This document shows positions 54,068 to 63,278 of a stretch of DNA of 64,000 bases, in pieces. Source of the DNA: Sinomicrobium oceani (GTDB lineage: Bacteria; Bacteroidota; Bacteroidia; Flavobacteriales; Flavobacteriaceae); the NCBI RefSeq assembly GCF_900119185.1, contig NZ_FPJE01000005.1, positions 1-64,000 of the forward strand. The letters run 5' to 3'. The notes beneath the pieces are model-generated. The model was not told the DNA's origin and made no database searches. It saw only the letters and a list, made by a program, of their open reading frames with translations. Every line of letters begins with the position of its first letter. The stretch's first letter is position 1. A program made the translations under genes and the position numbers.

Positions 54068-54832
54068 ATGAATTTTATATCCAAAAACATCAGGCATCTT
54101 CGTGATTTAAAAGGTCTTTCCCAGGAACTACTCGCTGAGGAATTGGGCATATCCCGATCGAACCTCGGTTCCAAAGAGGAAGGACGTTCCGAACCCAATC
54201 TGGCGCTATTGGTAACCCTATCGGATTTCTTCAAGATACCTGTCGATATCCTTATAAAAAAGGATCTCACCAAGACCAAGGATTTTTCATTTATAGACTT
54301 GGGCAACCAACGGGTTCTGTTCCCTATCATGGTGGACTCAGAAAATGAAGACCTTATCGAGGTGGTACCCGTAAAGACTTCCGCCGGGTATCTGGCAGGA
54401 TATGATGACCCGGAGTACATTGAACAACTGGAAAAGATCAAGTTACCTTTCCTTCCTTCTGGGAAGCACCGTGCCTTTCCCATTAAGGGGGATTCGATGT
54501 TGCCCATGAAAAATGGGTCATTCATTGTTGGCCGCTATGTTGAGGACATGGCCGATATCAAAAACGGCACGACCTATGTGCTTTTGACCAAAAACGATGG
54601 CATGGTCTACAAACGGGTCTTTGACCAATTGCATTCCAAAGGGACGTTGCTCTTGGTTTCGGACAACAGGGAATACCTCCCCTATGAAATCAAGGCCGAT
54701 GAAATCCTGGAGCTATGGGAGTTCACCTGTGCCATCCAAACACAGGAATATAGTCCCGACGAATTGAAGATCAGCAGTATTCTTCAGATGTTCAATGCTT
54801 TGGGGGTTGAACTGGAAGCTCTTAAAAGGTAA
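54068..54832 (+). CDS. LexA-like/XRE-S24 transcriptional regulator
   Basis: The 254-residue protein has an N-terminal HTH_3 domain (IRHLRDLKGLSQELLAEEL, 8-26) and a C-terminal S24 peptidase domain. Ser143 in GDSM and Lys182 in VYKRV form the Ser-Lys pair. An Ala106-Gly107 bond in TSAGYLAGY is a likely self-cleavage site. Such repressors inactivate themselves during DNA damage, like LexA or phage CI. It faces the Y-polymerase/dnaE genes across a shared operator and probably controls them. Extended C-terminal tail of about 30 residues. Confidence 0.9.
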   Translation: MNFISKNIRHLRDLKGLSQELLAEELGISRSNLGSKEEGRSEPNLALLVTLSDFFKIPVDILIKKDLTKTKDFSFIDLGNQRVLFPIMVDSENEDLIEVVPVKTSAGYLAGYDDPEYIEQLEKIKLPFLPSGKHRAFPIKGDSMLPMKNGSFIVGRYVEDMADIKNGTTYVLLTKNDGMVYKRVFDQLHSKGTLLLVSDNREYLPYEIKADEILELWEFTCAIQTQEYSPDELKISSILQMFNALGVELEALKR

Positions 54833-54860
54833 ACAGAATTTTGACCAAATATGTGATGGG

Positions 54861-56435
54861 CTATGAAAAAATCGACCGGGCCTCATCATATATCCTATCA
54901 AAATTGGTCTGTAGGTCGGTACTTGAATATGGCCTTTCACCTTTGGGCAGTTCCCTCTGTATTCTGGTCAGTTTGAACTGTACCTTTTTATCCCTGCCAT
55001 CTGCATAGGTAATGAACTCGCCTTGCTTTAACCTGAAAAAAACGTCCGCCCGAACCTTCGGGATTTCCTTTTCGCCCGTGGTAACCCGCGTATCAAAATC
55101 CAGGTTGTGCCCACGGCTGACACTCTTTGTCGGATCCTTTATTATTTCAAAAAAGCGCTCGTAATACTTGGCGGTATCCGGGTCGTTCACTTTCCCAAAG
55201 AACTGATAGGACAGATTGCTCAAAATTGCCCTGCTTGCCTTGTCGCCGTACATCATATCGTTCTGTATCTTGTCCTGCATTACATAGACCGTAACAATAT
55301 CATAGCTCCTGAGCGTTGCCGGAATACGGTGCATGTTCAACAACCTAATGGTCGGCGCTTCTTCCATCAAAAGAAAGGACGGTCTTGAATGGCGCACGCT
55401 CATCTGTTTGGTGATGGTATGTATGATGGTGGCGATAACTGGCGCATAGGACGTCTCATATTTAGGATTGTTGACCACGGAAATGACCGATGGATGCTCC
55501 ACACTGTTGATATCCAACGGTACTTCATCATACGACAACGCCATAAAAATACGTTGCGTACTGATCCGTTTCAACGCATTGGCCAAGGTGCTTTTAACAC
55601 CCGCCGTCTGCCTTTCGGAATCCTTTCCGCTGATGAATGCGTCCGCCATTGCCCTCGATGTAGTGTTGGTCTCCAAAAATCCGATCAGGCTGTCCGTGTC
55701 CAGCAATTGGTATATGGCTATCAAATGGGGCAGGGTACAGTATTGGGGGTAATCCGTTTTCAGTTTCCAGATCAGTCCACCAACCAATCCCTCAACGGCA
55801 TCGTTAAAGAATTTTGTAGTACCCGTTGAGCCGCTTTCCCGTTGTTCCAATAGGTTCTCGATCAGTACCCGGGACACCTCATTGACGCTTTCCTCATTTT
55901 CCAGATAGCGCGGGGCAATGGGGTTGGCTCTATGGATGATGTTTTCAAAGGAAATGACCTTGAACGGCACCTCGCTATCCTTAAAAAGTGGGTAGGCCAT
56001 TTCGGTGAGCTCGAAATCCTTATAATCGTGGATGACACCACAGAACCCATGTTTTTTAAAATGTTTTAGAAAACCATAGACCACACTTTCGGTCTTTCCG
56101 CTCCCGGCGGAACCGATTACCGATGCGCCACGCTTGATGTTGTTCAGTTCGAAACGGCCATTGGCTGTGGCAAAACCTACACGGTATCTATCGTTTCCTG
56201 ATTTTGATTGGTCAGCCCTGTGCAGGAACACATAGCCCACTGTATTGATGAGCAATAACGGACAGGCGTAATAAAGCAATGCTAGGGCCATTTCCAACTC
56301 CCTTGATAGGTAGAACACCAATAGACCGGTCAACAACAGGTTTAGGGCGAATGCATATTTGACCACACGAAAACAGCCGTAAAACAGGCCGCCCACACCT
56401 ATAAGTGTCAATATAATTTGAATAAAATTGTCCAT
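54861..56435 (-). CDS. Type IV coupling protein (TraG/MobC-like)
   Basis: The 524-residue protein has two N-terminal membrane helices (about 5-25 and 33-70), a Walker A loop SAGSGKTES (109-117), a Walker B-like LLMEEAPTIRLL and a C-terminal TraM-recognition part. It would bring the relaxase-DNA complex to a mating channel. No other conjugation channel genes (Tra/VirB) are visible, so transfer would need a helper element or genes outside the window. Nine bases downstream of the relaxase gene. Confidence 0.9.
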   Translation of the reverse strand: MDNFIQIILTLIGVGGLFYGCFRVVKYAFALNLLLTGLLVFYLSRELEMALALLYYACPLLLINTVGYVFLHRADQSKSGNDRYRVGFATANGRFELNNIKRGASVIGSAGSGKTESVVYGFLKHFKKHGFCGVIHDYKDFELTEMAYPLFKDSEVPFKVISFENIIHRANPIAPRYLENEESVNEVSRVLIENLLEQRESGSTGTTKFFNDAVEGLVGGLIWKLKTDYPQYCTLPHLIAIYQLLDTDSLIGFLETNTTSRAMADAFISGKDSERQTAGVKSTLANALKRISTQRIFMALSYDEVPLDINSVEHPSVISVVNNPKYETSYAPVIATIIHTITKQMSVRHSRPSFLLMEEAPTIRLLNMHRIPATLRSYDIVTVYVMQDKIQNDMMYGDKASRAILSNLSYQFFGKVNDPDTAKYYERFFEIIKDPTKSVSRGHNLDFDTRVTTGEKEIPKVRADVFFRLKQGEFITYADGRDKKVQFKLTRIQRELPKGERPYSSTDLQTNFDRIYDEARSIFS

Positions 56436-56445
56436 AATCTTGATT

Positions 56446-57477
56446 TTAGATTCCTATTGAGCTTGATTTCACGGCGATTTCCGCGCCTCGTCGCAACCGT
56501 TTGAATATCCGCAATGCCATTTGAGCCTGACTGGTGGGGATACTGGGCAGCATTGGCGCCCCCGACTTGCCGATGATCTTAAAGGCCATGGCCCGCTCGT
56601 TGGCCGGCAGGTTCATAAGGGCAGCAAAGTAAAGTTTCGGGTGTTGCACAAAGTTCTTTTTTGCCCTATAGGTCTCGGCATAGTTACGTTTGTAACCGAA
56701 CGCCCTATCGAACGTCTGCTCCGCACGTTCAAAGAACCGATCACGGTCGAAGCCTCGCTTCACCACCTTGCCGTGCATCTCCACTTGGGATGCCCGGTGC
56801 TTGCTGCCCGGGGACAGGCTAAAGGTGTTGGAAGCATCCTTTCGGCTGACGATGATATGGATATGGCTCTGGTTACCCGCTTTCTTCATTCCCTGAACGA
56901 TGCGCTTGCCGTTCTGTTGGTGCGGTGCTTCCTTTTCGAGCTTGGCTATTTCCTTTTGTCGTTTTTTGATATTGCCTTCCATCGTTCCTTTTTGAATGTT
57001 CCGGATTTCGGTTTTAAACTGAAGAATCTTTGTGGCATAAGGTTGGTTTTCTCGAATCTCCCTGGCCGTTCCCTTAAAGCTGCGTTGGTGCTCTATTTTT
57101 GCAAAATATTTGATGTCGTCCACCGAAACGGGGCGTCCATTGATCTCTCGGTTGAAACTGGCCACGTAATCCTTCATCAACTCGCGGGTATAGCGCTTAA
57201 GGCCCTTGCTACTGTCCTGAAGCTTCCGCAGCTCATATTTAGAGGGGCTGACCGTTATTGAATAGAACTTGGGCTCTTTCTTTTTGAGCTTGGCGGTGTT
57301 GCCGTCAATTTCCCTGACAACTTCCCCCGCCGATATTCTATCGCCGTACTGGTTGAAAAAGTGCTCCATATCTTCTTTGGCCAGACCCTCATTTTCCTTT
57401 TCGAGGTAGCCCACAAAGTCGGCCGAGCTTTGCGGATAGTCGGTTCCCAATTTCTGGGGCGTGATGGTAATGTACAT
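56446..57477 (-). CDS. mobB: Relaxase/mobilization protein, MobB (DUF5712) type
   Basis: The 343-residue protein has the N-terminal MYITITPQKLG pattern and EKENEGL stretch typical of Bacteroidota DUF5712 relaxases. The histidine pair QSHIHIIVSRKD (His205, His207) gives the HxH metal site, and His130 is another candidate. Tyr residues near the N-terminus could be the nicking nucleophile. It probably cuts oriT, which is expected upstream of the BfmA-like gene. Strongly basic, as expected. Confidence 0.87.
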   Translation of the reverse strand: MYITITPQKLGTDYPQSSADFVGYLEKENEGLAKEDMEHFFNQYGDRISAGEVVREIDGNTAKLKKKEPKFYSITVSPSKYELRKLQDSSKGLKRYTRELMKDYVASFNREINGRPVSVDDIKYFAKIEHQRSFKGTAREIRENQPYATKILQFKTEIRNIQKGTMEGNIKKRQKEIAKLEKEAPHQQNGKRIVQGMKKAGNQSHIHIIVSRKDASNTFSLSPGSKHRASQVEMHGKVVKRGFDRDRFFERAEQTFDRAFGYKRNYAETYRAKKNFVQHPKLYFAALMNLPANERAMAFKIIGKSGAPMLPSIPTSQAQMALRIFKRLRRGAEIAVKSSSIGI

Positions 57478-57488
57478 GGTAGATTGGT

Positions 57489-57890
57489 TTAAGGTTTATC
57501 ATTTGTGCTCTTCTTTTCCCTGAACTTGGGTTCTTTCTGTTTATCCCCGGCATATTTCTTTTCCAGAATGAGCGGTTTCTTTTTGGGTTCGTCCACTTCA
57601 AACAAAGATTGCAGCATTGCGACCGTGGGCTTGGTCTGGGTCTTTTCCACATCGCGCATTATGGCGATGACGGCATTGATTCGTTTCTTGATTTTACTTT
57701 CCAACGTCTGCATGTTTGGCCCCAAGGACTCCTTTGGCGAAATGCCGTGCTCCTCAAAAAAATCAATCATCAGCAGCAGCCCCATCGATTGGGAACAGGA
57801 CATTTTTCTACAGAATTTCCTGAATTTCTTTGCCACGGAAGTTTTAATCCCCAGCTTTTCAAATCGCTCTTTTTCATAGCCTTTATCCAT
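57489..57890 (-). CDS. BfmA/BtgA-family mobilization protein
   Basis: A 133-residue basic protein starting YEKERFEKLGIKTSVAKKF, with a predicted ribbon-helix-helix-like N-terminus and the SMGLLLMIDFFEEHGI segment. This is the BfmA/BtgA family of accessory DNA-binding mobilization proteins. It precedes the relaxase (11 bp) and lies next to a cluster of inverted repeats, matching an oriT accessory protein. Confidence 0.87.
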   Translation of the reverse strand: MDKGYEKERFEKLGIKTSVAKKFRKFCRKMSCSQSMGLLLMIDFFEEHGISPKESLGPNMQTLESKIKKRINAVIAIMRDVEKTQTKPTVAMLQSLFEVDEPKKKPLILEKKYAGDKQKEPKFREKKSTNDKP

Positions 57891-57924
57891 TTTTTCTGAA
57901 AAATTTTCTTGTTTTTATTGGGCT

Positions 57925-58138
57925 GCCAAGGTTTTTTCTGAAAAACCTTGGCCAAAGGCCCAGACCACAAATCGGGCACCGCCCCAAAACCCTTATTATA
58001 TAAGGGTTCCGGAGGAACATCAAAAACGTAACACCGCAGAGCGTGTTACCCTCTTGCTATTCCTTTTCGTCACGCGAAAGCGTGACAAAAATCCATACAA
58101 TCCGGCTAAAGAGCCGATTGCCATTTTCAGGGAAAATG
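57925..58138. other. Candidate origin of transfer (oriT) with six inverted repeats
   Basis: Directly upstream of the mobilization genes lie six hairpins. They are a 12-bp stem GCCAAGGTTTTT (57925-57952), CCCTTAT/ATAAGGG (about 57990-58006), GTAACACCGC/GCGTGTTAC (58028-58049), GTCACGC-GAAA-GCGTGAC (58069-58086), CGGCT/AGCCG (58103-58116) and CATTTTC/GAAAATG (58122-58138). Dense inverted repeats next to relaxase genes are typical of oriT. The GTAACAC...GTGTTAC repeat is the likeliest relaxase recognition region. The nick site is not known. No gene is seen in 57891-58277. Confidence 0.7.
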
Positions 58139-58277
58139 ATTTTCCGATATGTTATTTTCGATGTGTACGGTTATCGGCGAAAGTCGAAAAGTGGATAACC
58201 CTACGTAAAATTGAATGCTTAATTTCAGCAATATAAAGATACGTTTTTTTCTTGACTATATATTAATTGCATACAAA

Positions 58278-58303
58278 AACACCTCTAAAAATTCAGAGGT
58301 GTT
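58278..58303 (-). terminator. Intrinsic terminator downstream of the 58324-58521 gene
   Basis: A perfect 9-bp stem AACACCTCT (58278-58286) with AGAGGTGTT (58295-58303), 8-nt loop, followed on the minus strand by a run of T. It ends the small minus-strand operon of RadC-like and short genes. Confidence 0.85.
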
Positions 58304-58323
58304 CGATTTAAAAATTGGTAAAA

Positions 58324-58521
58324 TTATATATTGAAAACGTATGTATAGGAATATAAATTCCGAAGAGCTTCTTCCTCAATCATCGTTTCAAAACAACCAT
58401 AATTTTCTTTTACGTATTTGCGAATGCTATCCCCAAATTTTCGTTTCACATCTTCTTTGGAAGTTTCCAAAAGTCGGTTTTGAGCTTCTTCGCTCAAGTC
58501 TGTAAAATTGAGATATACCAT
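58324..58521 (-). CDS. Small unrecognised protein (65 aa)
   Basis: An acidic 65-residue protein, VYLNFTDLSEEAQNRLLETS at the start. It is 11 bp downstream of the RadC-like gene and upstream of a good terminator, so it is probably expressed. No family recognised. Confidence 0.65.
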   Translation of the reverse strand: MVYLNFTDLSEEAQNRLLETSKEDVKRKFGDSIRKYVKENYGCFETMIEEEALRNLYSYTYVFNI

Positions 58522-58532
58522 AGCTTTTGATT

Positions 58533-58982
58533 TTACAAAATTCCGTTATCAGAAAAACTATAATAATCCCCATTTGGTGCAAAAATCAAATGGTCAAGAA
58601 TTGTGATATCAAATAATTTTGATGCCTTTTTAATCTTGTTCGTTAGCCTCTTGTCCTCATCACTTGGTAGTAACTTTCCACTTGGGTGGTTGTGGGTTAA
58701 AATTATAGCTACAGATAGGGATTTCAATATGACTGCGAACAAAATCCGTAGGTCTATCAATGTACTTGTAATTCCGCCTTGTGAAAGTTGATAGACACCT
58801 TTTACTTTGTTGCTGTTGTTCAACAGCACAACTTTGAAAGTTTCTTGTATGCCGATTGTATCTTTATCCCAATCCTCAAAGAGCAATTCTGCCGCATCTT
58901 GTGAATTGCTTATTTTCTGCCACTTAGAAGATTTTAAACCCCCTTTATAACTAATTTTTATTTCGTTAACTTGTGCTTTCAT
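58533..58982 (-). CDS. RadC/JAB-domain protein
   Basis: The 149-residue protein is a JAB1/MPN metalloprotease-like domain with Glu47, HNHPSG (His97, His99) and Asp110 in PSDED, the complete zinc-ligand set of RadC proteins. It lacks the N-terminal helix-hairpin-helix part of chromosomal RadC, as is usual for versions on mobile elements. Molecular role unsettled. Confidence 0.88.
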   Translation of the reverse strand: MKAQVNEIKISYKGGLKSSKWQKISNSQDAAELLFEDWDKDTIGIQETFKVVLLNNSNKVKGVYQLSQGGITSTLIDLRILFAVILKSLSVAIILTHNHPSGKLLPSDEDKRLTNKIKKASKLFDITILDHLIFAPNGDYYSFSDNGIL

Positions 58983-59057
58983 TGTTTATCTATTTAAAGT
59001 GAATAATGAAAAAGAGGGCGCAACTTTCGAGAGGAACGCCCTATTTAATTTTAAAGA

Positions 59058-59402
59058 TTACTTGTCGCTTTTGCTTCCAAGCAATAAGATTTCATCGGCT
59101 ACCACTTCGGTAACATAGCGTTGTTCATTTGCTTCGGTTGTGTAGCTTCGGGTTTTCAGTTTTCCCGATACGCCAACTTCTTTGCCTTTTTCGACATACT
59201 TTTCTACAATTTCAGCAGTCTTGCCCCAAGCCACTACGGTATGCCAGTTGGTGTCCGTTTGCTTTTCGCCTTTCTTGTCCTTGTAATACTCGTTTGTTGC
59301 GAGTGAAAAACGGGCTACTTTCTTCCCGCTTTCAAGGGTCGTAATTGTTGGTTCTTGCCCAACGTTTCCAATTAACTGTACGTGATTTTTAATAGTACTC
59401 AT
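59058..59402 (-). CDS. ssb: Single-stranded DNA-binding protein
   Basis: The 114-residue protein has the SSB OB-fold from the start: MSTIKNHVQLIGNVGQEP, WHTVVAWGKTAEIVEKYV and the end LLLGSKSDK. It is short and lacks the acidic DDDIPF-like C-terminal tip that recruits partners, common for SSBs of mobile elements. It likely protects single-stranded DNA during transfer or replication. Confidence 0.92.
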   Translation of the reverse strand: MSTIKNHVQLIGNVGQEPTITTLESGKKVARFSLATNEYYKDKKGEKQTDTNWHTVVAWGKTAEIVEKYVEKGKEVGVSGKLKTRSYTTEANEQRYVTEVVADEILLLGSKSDK

Positions 59403-59468
59403 AATAAAAAGATTTGTGTCTGATTAATTACAGACTGATTTATAATTCCCCTATTGATTTAAAACAGA

Positions 59469-59654
59469 TTAAATTTTAAGGGGTGTTTGTTCTTTTCTTT
59501 CGTGCACCGCACAATGGATAGAGTGGGTTTTGTCAAGACTTTTCGGGATAAAATCAGGTGTGTTTGCGACGTAGTAATCCCGCCATTTTGCGGGATTCAA
59601 GGAAGTAGAAACCTTATTTTTCACTAAAACTTGTATAGTCTTGACAAGTTCCAT
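59469..59654 (-). CDS. Possible small protein (61 aa)
   Basis: A 61-residue frame upstream of ssb on the same strand (MELVKTIQVLVKNKVSTSLN). Basic, no motif. It is separated from ssb by 66 bp. The coding status is uncertain; it could be chance. Confidence 0.35.
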   Translation of the reverse strand: MELVKTIQVLVKNKVSTSLNPAKWRDYYVANTPDFIPKSLDKTHSIHCAVHERKEQTPLKI

Positions 59655-60134
59655 AAGGGCATTAGCAATTCTTTTAAAGCCAGTTGCGATTTGAGCGTAC
59701 CGACAGTTAAGCGAAATGAGTGGCTGGGTTTAATTTAGAATTGGTTATGTACTGCCTGTTTTTCGACGACCCGAAAAACAACAAAGGCTTTATCCATTAT
59801 AAACCCCTTAAAATGTGCAAGGCAACGGTTCGGTTTTTAGGCATTTTCGAGTAAGGACTCAAGAAGACCGCACCGAAAATTCCGTTAAGAAAATCGAGGC
59901 GATGCCTTTCCGATGAAAAAGCGGACTTGATTCACGATTTTGGCTCTGGAATGTAGTGTTCCTTCCCAGCGTAGCGGGAAGGGTTAACGAAATGGAAAGC
60001 TGAAATTGGGGATTGTGTCCAAGACCTTTGTAGTGAAGCTCTTTGCCCGAAGTGAAGTGGTTGCCTGCTTTTTCAGCAGGCGAGCGTGGAATGTAGGGGA
60101 ATGTGCTTAGTGGGATTATAAAATTAATGCATAA
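59655..60134. other. Gene-free interval with strong hairpins
   Basis: No convincing gene in about 480 bp. Three strong inverted repeats stand out. They are TGTTTTTCG/CGAAAAACA (59757-59765, 59772-59780), CCTTCCC/GGGAAGG (59961-59967, 59976-59982) and GCCTGCT/AGCAGGC (60063-60069, 60075-60081). The sequence GTGGAATGTAGgG-like TGGAATGTAG also appears twice (about 59947 and 60089). It may hold an RNA, a replication or transfer site. Confidence 0.5.
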
Positions 60135-60166
60135 AAAAACCTTCCTACCATAACAAGAAGGTTTTT
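60135..60166 (-). terminator. Terminator downstream of the second RND pump
   Basis: AAAAACCTTC (60135-60144) pairs with GAAGGTTTTT (60157-60166) with a 12-nt loop; on the minus strand a T-run follows. It lies 16 bp after the stop of the pump gene. The A/T flanks could also work on the plus strand. Confidence 0.85.
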
Positions 60167-60182
60167 AATTGTAATTCGTTTG

Positions 60183-63100
60183 CTATTTTTCCCTTTTTAG
60201 AACCAACTGATACACACAAGGAATAACCACCAAATTCAAAATAGTGGCTGAAAGCAAACCTCCCAAAATTACGACGGCCATTGGACTTTGGATTTCACTA
60301 CCGGGCTCGCCACCTTTTAGAGCCAATGGTATCAATGCCAGACCTGTGGTAAAGGCGGTCATTAATATGGGATTTAATCTGTCTAAAGCTCCAGCTTTTA
60401 TTAACTGAAAACCGTGTACTCCTTCTTTTCTCAAATCTTCATACCGTGAGACCAATAGAATACCATTTCGTGTGGCAATACCAAACAAACTGATAAAACC
60501 TATGGTCGCTGCAATACTTATGATACCTGAAGTAAAATACACTATCAAGATACCACCAATCAATGCCAACGGTAAATTAATCAACACTACGAACGCCAGT
60601 TTTACATCCTTGAATTCATAATACAATAACAAGAAAATGATGGCTATGGCAATGATGGCCGTTATCAAGAGAAGCTGTGATGCCTTGGATTCACTTTCAA
60701 ACTGTCCACCATATTGCACACGGTAGCCTTCTGGCATATTTACATTGTTGCCCACGACTTCCTTTATTTCGTTAACAGCACCACGTAAATCCCTGCCTTG
60801 AACATTGGCGGCGACCACAATCTTTCGTTGTACCTCTTCCCGATTGATGGTGTTTGGACTGCTTACCGATTGAACGGTTGCCAATTCGCCCAGCGTGGTT
60901 TGTCCGCCATTTGGTAAACTAATCAAGGTTTTATTGATGTTCTCAATATTGTCCCGAAACTGTTTTTCATAGCGTACTACCAAATCAAAATACTGTTGAC
61001 CTTCATAAATCTCGCCCGCTTCTTCCCCCGCAAAGGCAATATCCACTTGCTCCATTAAATTGCCCACCGTCATTCCATAGGCCGAGAGAATCTGGCGTTT
61101 GGGTTTGATGCGGATTTGTGGCACTTCAATTTGTTGGTCAACTGCAACGTCAGCCAGTCCATCTATATCCTTAATGTTCTGCTCTATGCTTTTACCAACT
61201 TCAAACAAACGTTGTAAATCTGAACCAAATATCTTGATTGCAATATTGGCACGTGTACCCGAAAGCATATGGTCAATTCGGTGTGCGATAGGTTGTCCTA
61301 ATGTGATATTAACACCAGGTGCGATGCTCAATTTATTTCGGACTTCTTCAAAGAATTCTTCTTTGGTTTTGTCTTCGAGAACAAAGGGCACATCGATTTC
61401 CGAAGCATTCACACCTTGCGCGTGTTCGTCCAGTTCTGCACGTCCTTGTCTTCGAGTAACGACCTCTACTTCGGGCATATCCAATAAAATGGTCTCTATT
61501 AACTTTCCAGTCTTATTACTTTCTTCCAAGGACATTCCCGGTGGACCGACTACACTTATTACTAAAGAACCCTCGTTAAATTCAGGAAGAAAACTCCTTC
61601 CCAACTGTGTGACCACTAAAAGACTTAACAGAAAGGCAATCACAGTTAGGCCAATAATGGTTTTGGGAATTCGTGTTGCACGTTCCAAAAGGTTGCCATA
61701 ATGCTTTTGTAACCATCGCTCCACACGTGTACCTTCAGCTTGCTTGTTCAAAAGCTTTTCATTGTCCAATAAATAGGAACACAGAATGGGCGTGACCGTC
61801 ACGGCAACTACCAATGAGGTCAATACCGAGGTCACAAAGGCTATTCCGAGCGGTTGTAACAATCGGCCTTCCATTCCGCTTAAAAAGAACAAGGGAACAA
61901 ACGAAACGATAATAATTAAGGTAGCGATGATAATGGAACTTCGTATCTCTACTGAAGCGTCACGCACTACTTTTATGGTCGATTCCCGCTCCGCTTTTGG
62001 TTTTCTGATATTTTCACGCAAGCGTTTATATACATTTTCCACGTCGATGATGGCATCATCTACCAACGCTCCTATGGCAATGGCCATACCACCCAAACTC
62101 ATTGTATTTATGGTGTAACCCAGCCATTTCAAAATAATGATGGATACCAATAATGAAATAGGGATTGCCAGCAAGGAAATAACGGTAGTTCTCCAGTTCA
62201 TTAAAAAGATGAACAGGATAATCATTACAAAAAACGCACCTTCTAAAAGAGTCATATTTAGATTACTAATAGAAGCATCTATGAAATCAGATTGCCTGAA
62301 AATTTGACTTTTGATGTTGACCCCTTTTGGCAATGTGGATTCTAAATCAGCAATCGCTTCATCCAGTCGGTCTGTCAACTCCAATGTATTCACATCGGGT
62401 TGTTTTGAAATAGTCAGAATCACAGCGGGATTTGCGTTTAATGAACCATCGCCAATTTTATCAGCTGCACCAATCTGTACGGTTGCAACGTCTTTAATCT
62501 TGATAGTTTGACCATTCACTTCCCTAAGTACTGCTTCCTGCAAGTCTTCCAGCGCATAGGCTCTACCGCTTCCCTTAATGATGTACTGATTGCCATATTG
62601 ATTGATGACACCACCGGGCGCATTTTGATTTGCTTCCTTAACGTGTTCTACCAATTCCGATAGGCTCACGCCGTAATACTTCATCTTTTCGGGATTGGCA
62701 AATACTTGGTATTGCTTGTAATCGCCGCCAATGACCACCACATTCGCAATACCGCCAATGGCTTTTATGCGAGGTCTGATGGTCCAGTCGGACAAGGTTC
62801 GCAATTCCATTGGCGAAAGACTATCCGATGTCACGCCCAAGAGCATTATTTCGCCCATAATGGAAGATATAGGTGCCATTGTAGGCGCACCGATTCCTTC
62901 GGGTAGGTTCTCTCGTACCATTGGGATGCGTTCGCTTACAATTTGGCGTGCACGGTAAATATCGGTTCCCCATTCAAATTCTACCCAAACAATGGAAATA
63001 CCTGCTGCCGATGACGAACGGATTCGTCTCACGTTGGGCGAACCGTTCAAGGCAGTTTCCAATTGATAGGTTACTAATTTTTCGACTTCTTCAGATTCCA

Positions 63101-63266
63101 TTCCGTGCGCTTCGGTAAGAATGGTTACCGTAGGTGCCGTTAGGTCTGGGAATACATCCACGTTCATCGTACGGGCATAATAGATGCCCAACACGCTCAA
63201 TGCAACCGCTCCCAATAGAATGAGCAATCTGTTTTGAAGTGAAATTGATAATATTTTATTTAACAT
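60183..63266 (-). CDS. RND efflux pump, CzcA/CusA-like (second system)
   Basis: The 1027-residue pump shows the HME-RND pattern: N-terminal helix, DVFPDLTAPTVTILTEAHG, WVEFEWGTDIYRARQIVSE, the six-helix block with GGMAIAIGALVDDAIIDVEN, a second porter half, and ATIGFISLFGIATRNGILL. The membrane Asp-Asp in ALVDDAIID is typical of proton-coupled pumps. Regular length, without the insert seen in the other CusA (1246). Downstream of its adaptor gene on the same strand; it probably exports metal ions. Confidence 0.9.
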   Translation of the reverse strand: MLNKILSISLQNRLLILLGAVALSVLGIYYARTMNVDVFPDLTAPTVTILTEAHGMESEEVEKLVTYQLETALNGSPNVRRIRSSSAAGISIVWVEFEWGTDIYRARQIVSERIPMVRENLPEGIGAPTMAPISSIMGEIMLLGVTSDSLSPMELRTLSDWTIRPRIKAIGGIANVVVIGGDYKQYQVFANPEKMKYYGVSLSELVEHVKEANQNAPGGVINQYGNQYIIKGSGRAYALEDLQEAVLREVNGQTIKIKDVATVQIGAADKIGDGSLNANPAVILTISKQPDVNTLELTDRLDEAIADLESTLPKGVNIKSQIFRQSDFIDASISNLNMTLLEGAFFVMIILFIFLMNWRTTVISLLAIPISLLVSIIILKWLGYTINTMSLGGMAIAIGALVDDAIIDVENVYKRLRENIRKPKAERESTIKVVRDASVEIRSSIIIATLIIIVSFVPLFFLSGMEGRLLQPLGIAFVTSVLTSLVVAVTVTPILCSYLLDNEKLLNKQAEGTRVERWLQKHYGNLLERATRIPKTIIGLTVIAFLLSLLVVTQLGRSFLPEFNEGSLVISVVGPPGMSLEESNKTGKLIETILLDMPEVEVVTRRQGRAELDEHAQGVNASEIDVPFVLEDKTKEEFFEEVRNKLSIAPGVNITLGQPIAHRIDHMLSGTRANIAIKIFGSDLQRLFEVGKSIEQNIKDIDGLADVAVDQQIEVPQIRIKPKRQILSAYGMTVGNLMEQVDIAFAGEEAGEIYEGQQYFDLVVRYEKQFRDNIENINKTLISLPNGGQTTLGELATVQSVSSPNTINREEVQRKIVVAANVQGRDLRGAVNEIKEVVGNNVNMPEGYRVQYGGQFESESKASQLLLITAIIAIAIIFLLLYYEFKDVKLAFVVLINLPLALIGGILIVYFTSGIISIAATIGFISLFGIATRNGILLVSRYEDLRKEGVHGFQLIKAGALDRLNPILMTAFTTGLALIPLALKGGEPGSEIQSPMAVVILGGLLSATILNLVVIPCVYQLVLKREK

Positions 63267-63278
63267 TTCTCTTCGTTT

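Noticed and set aside
54861-57890. Self-transmissible conjugative element
   Set aside because: Only relaxase, accessory protein and coupling protein are visible; no mating-pore genes, so mobilizable is the safer reading.
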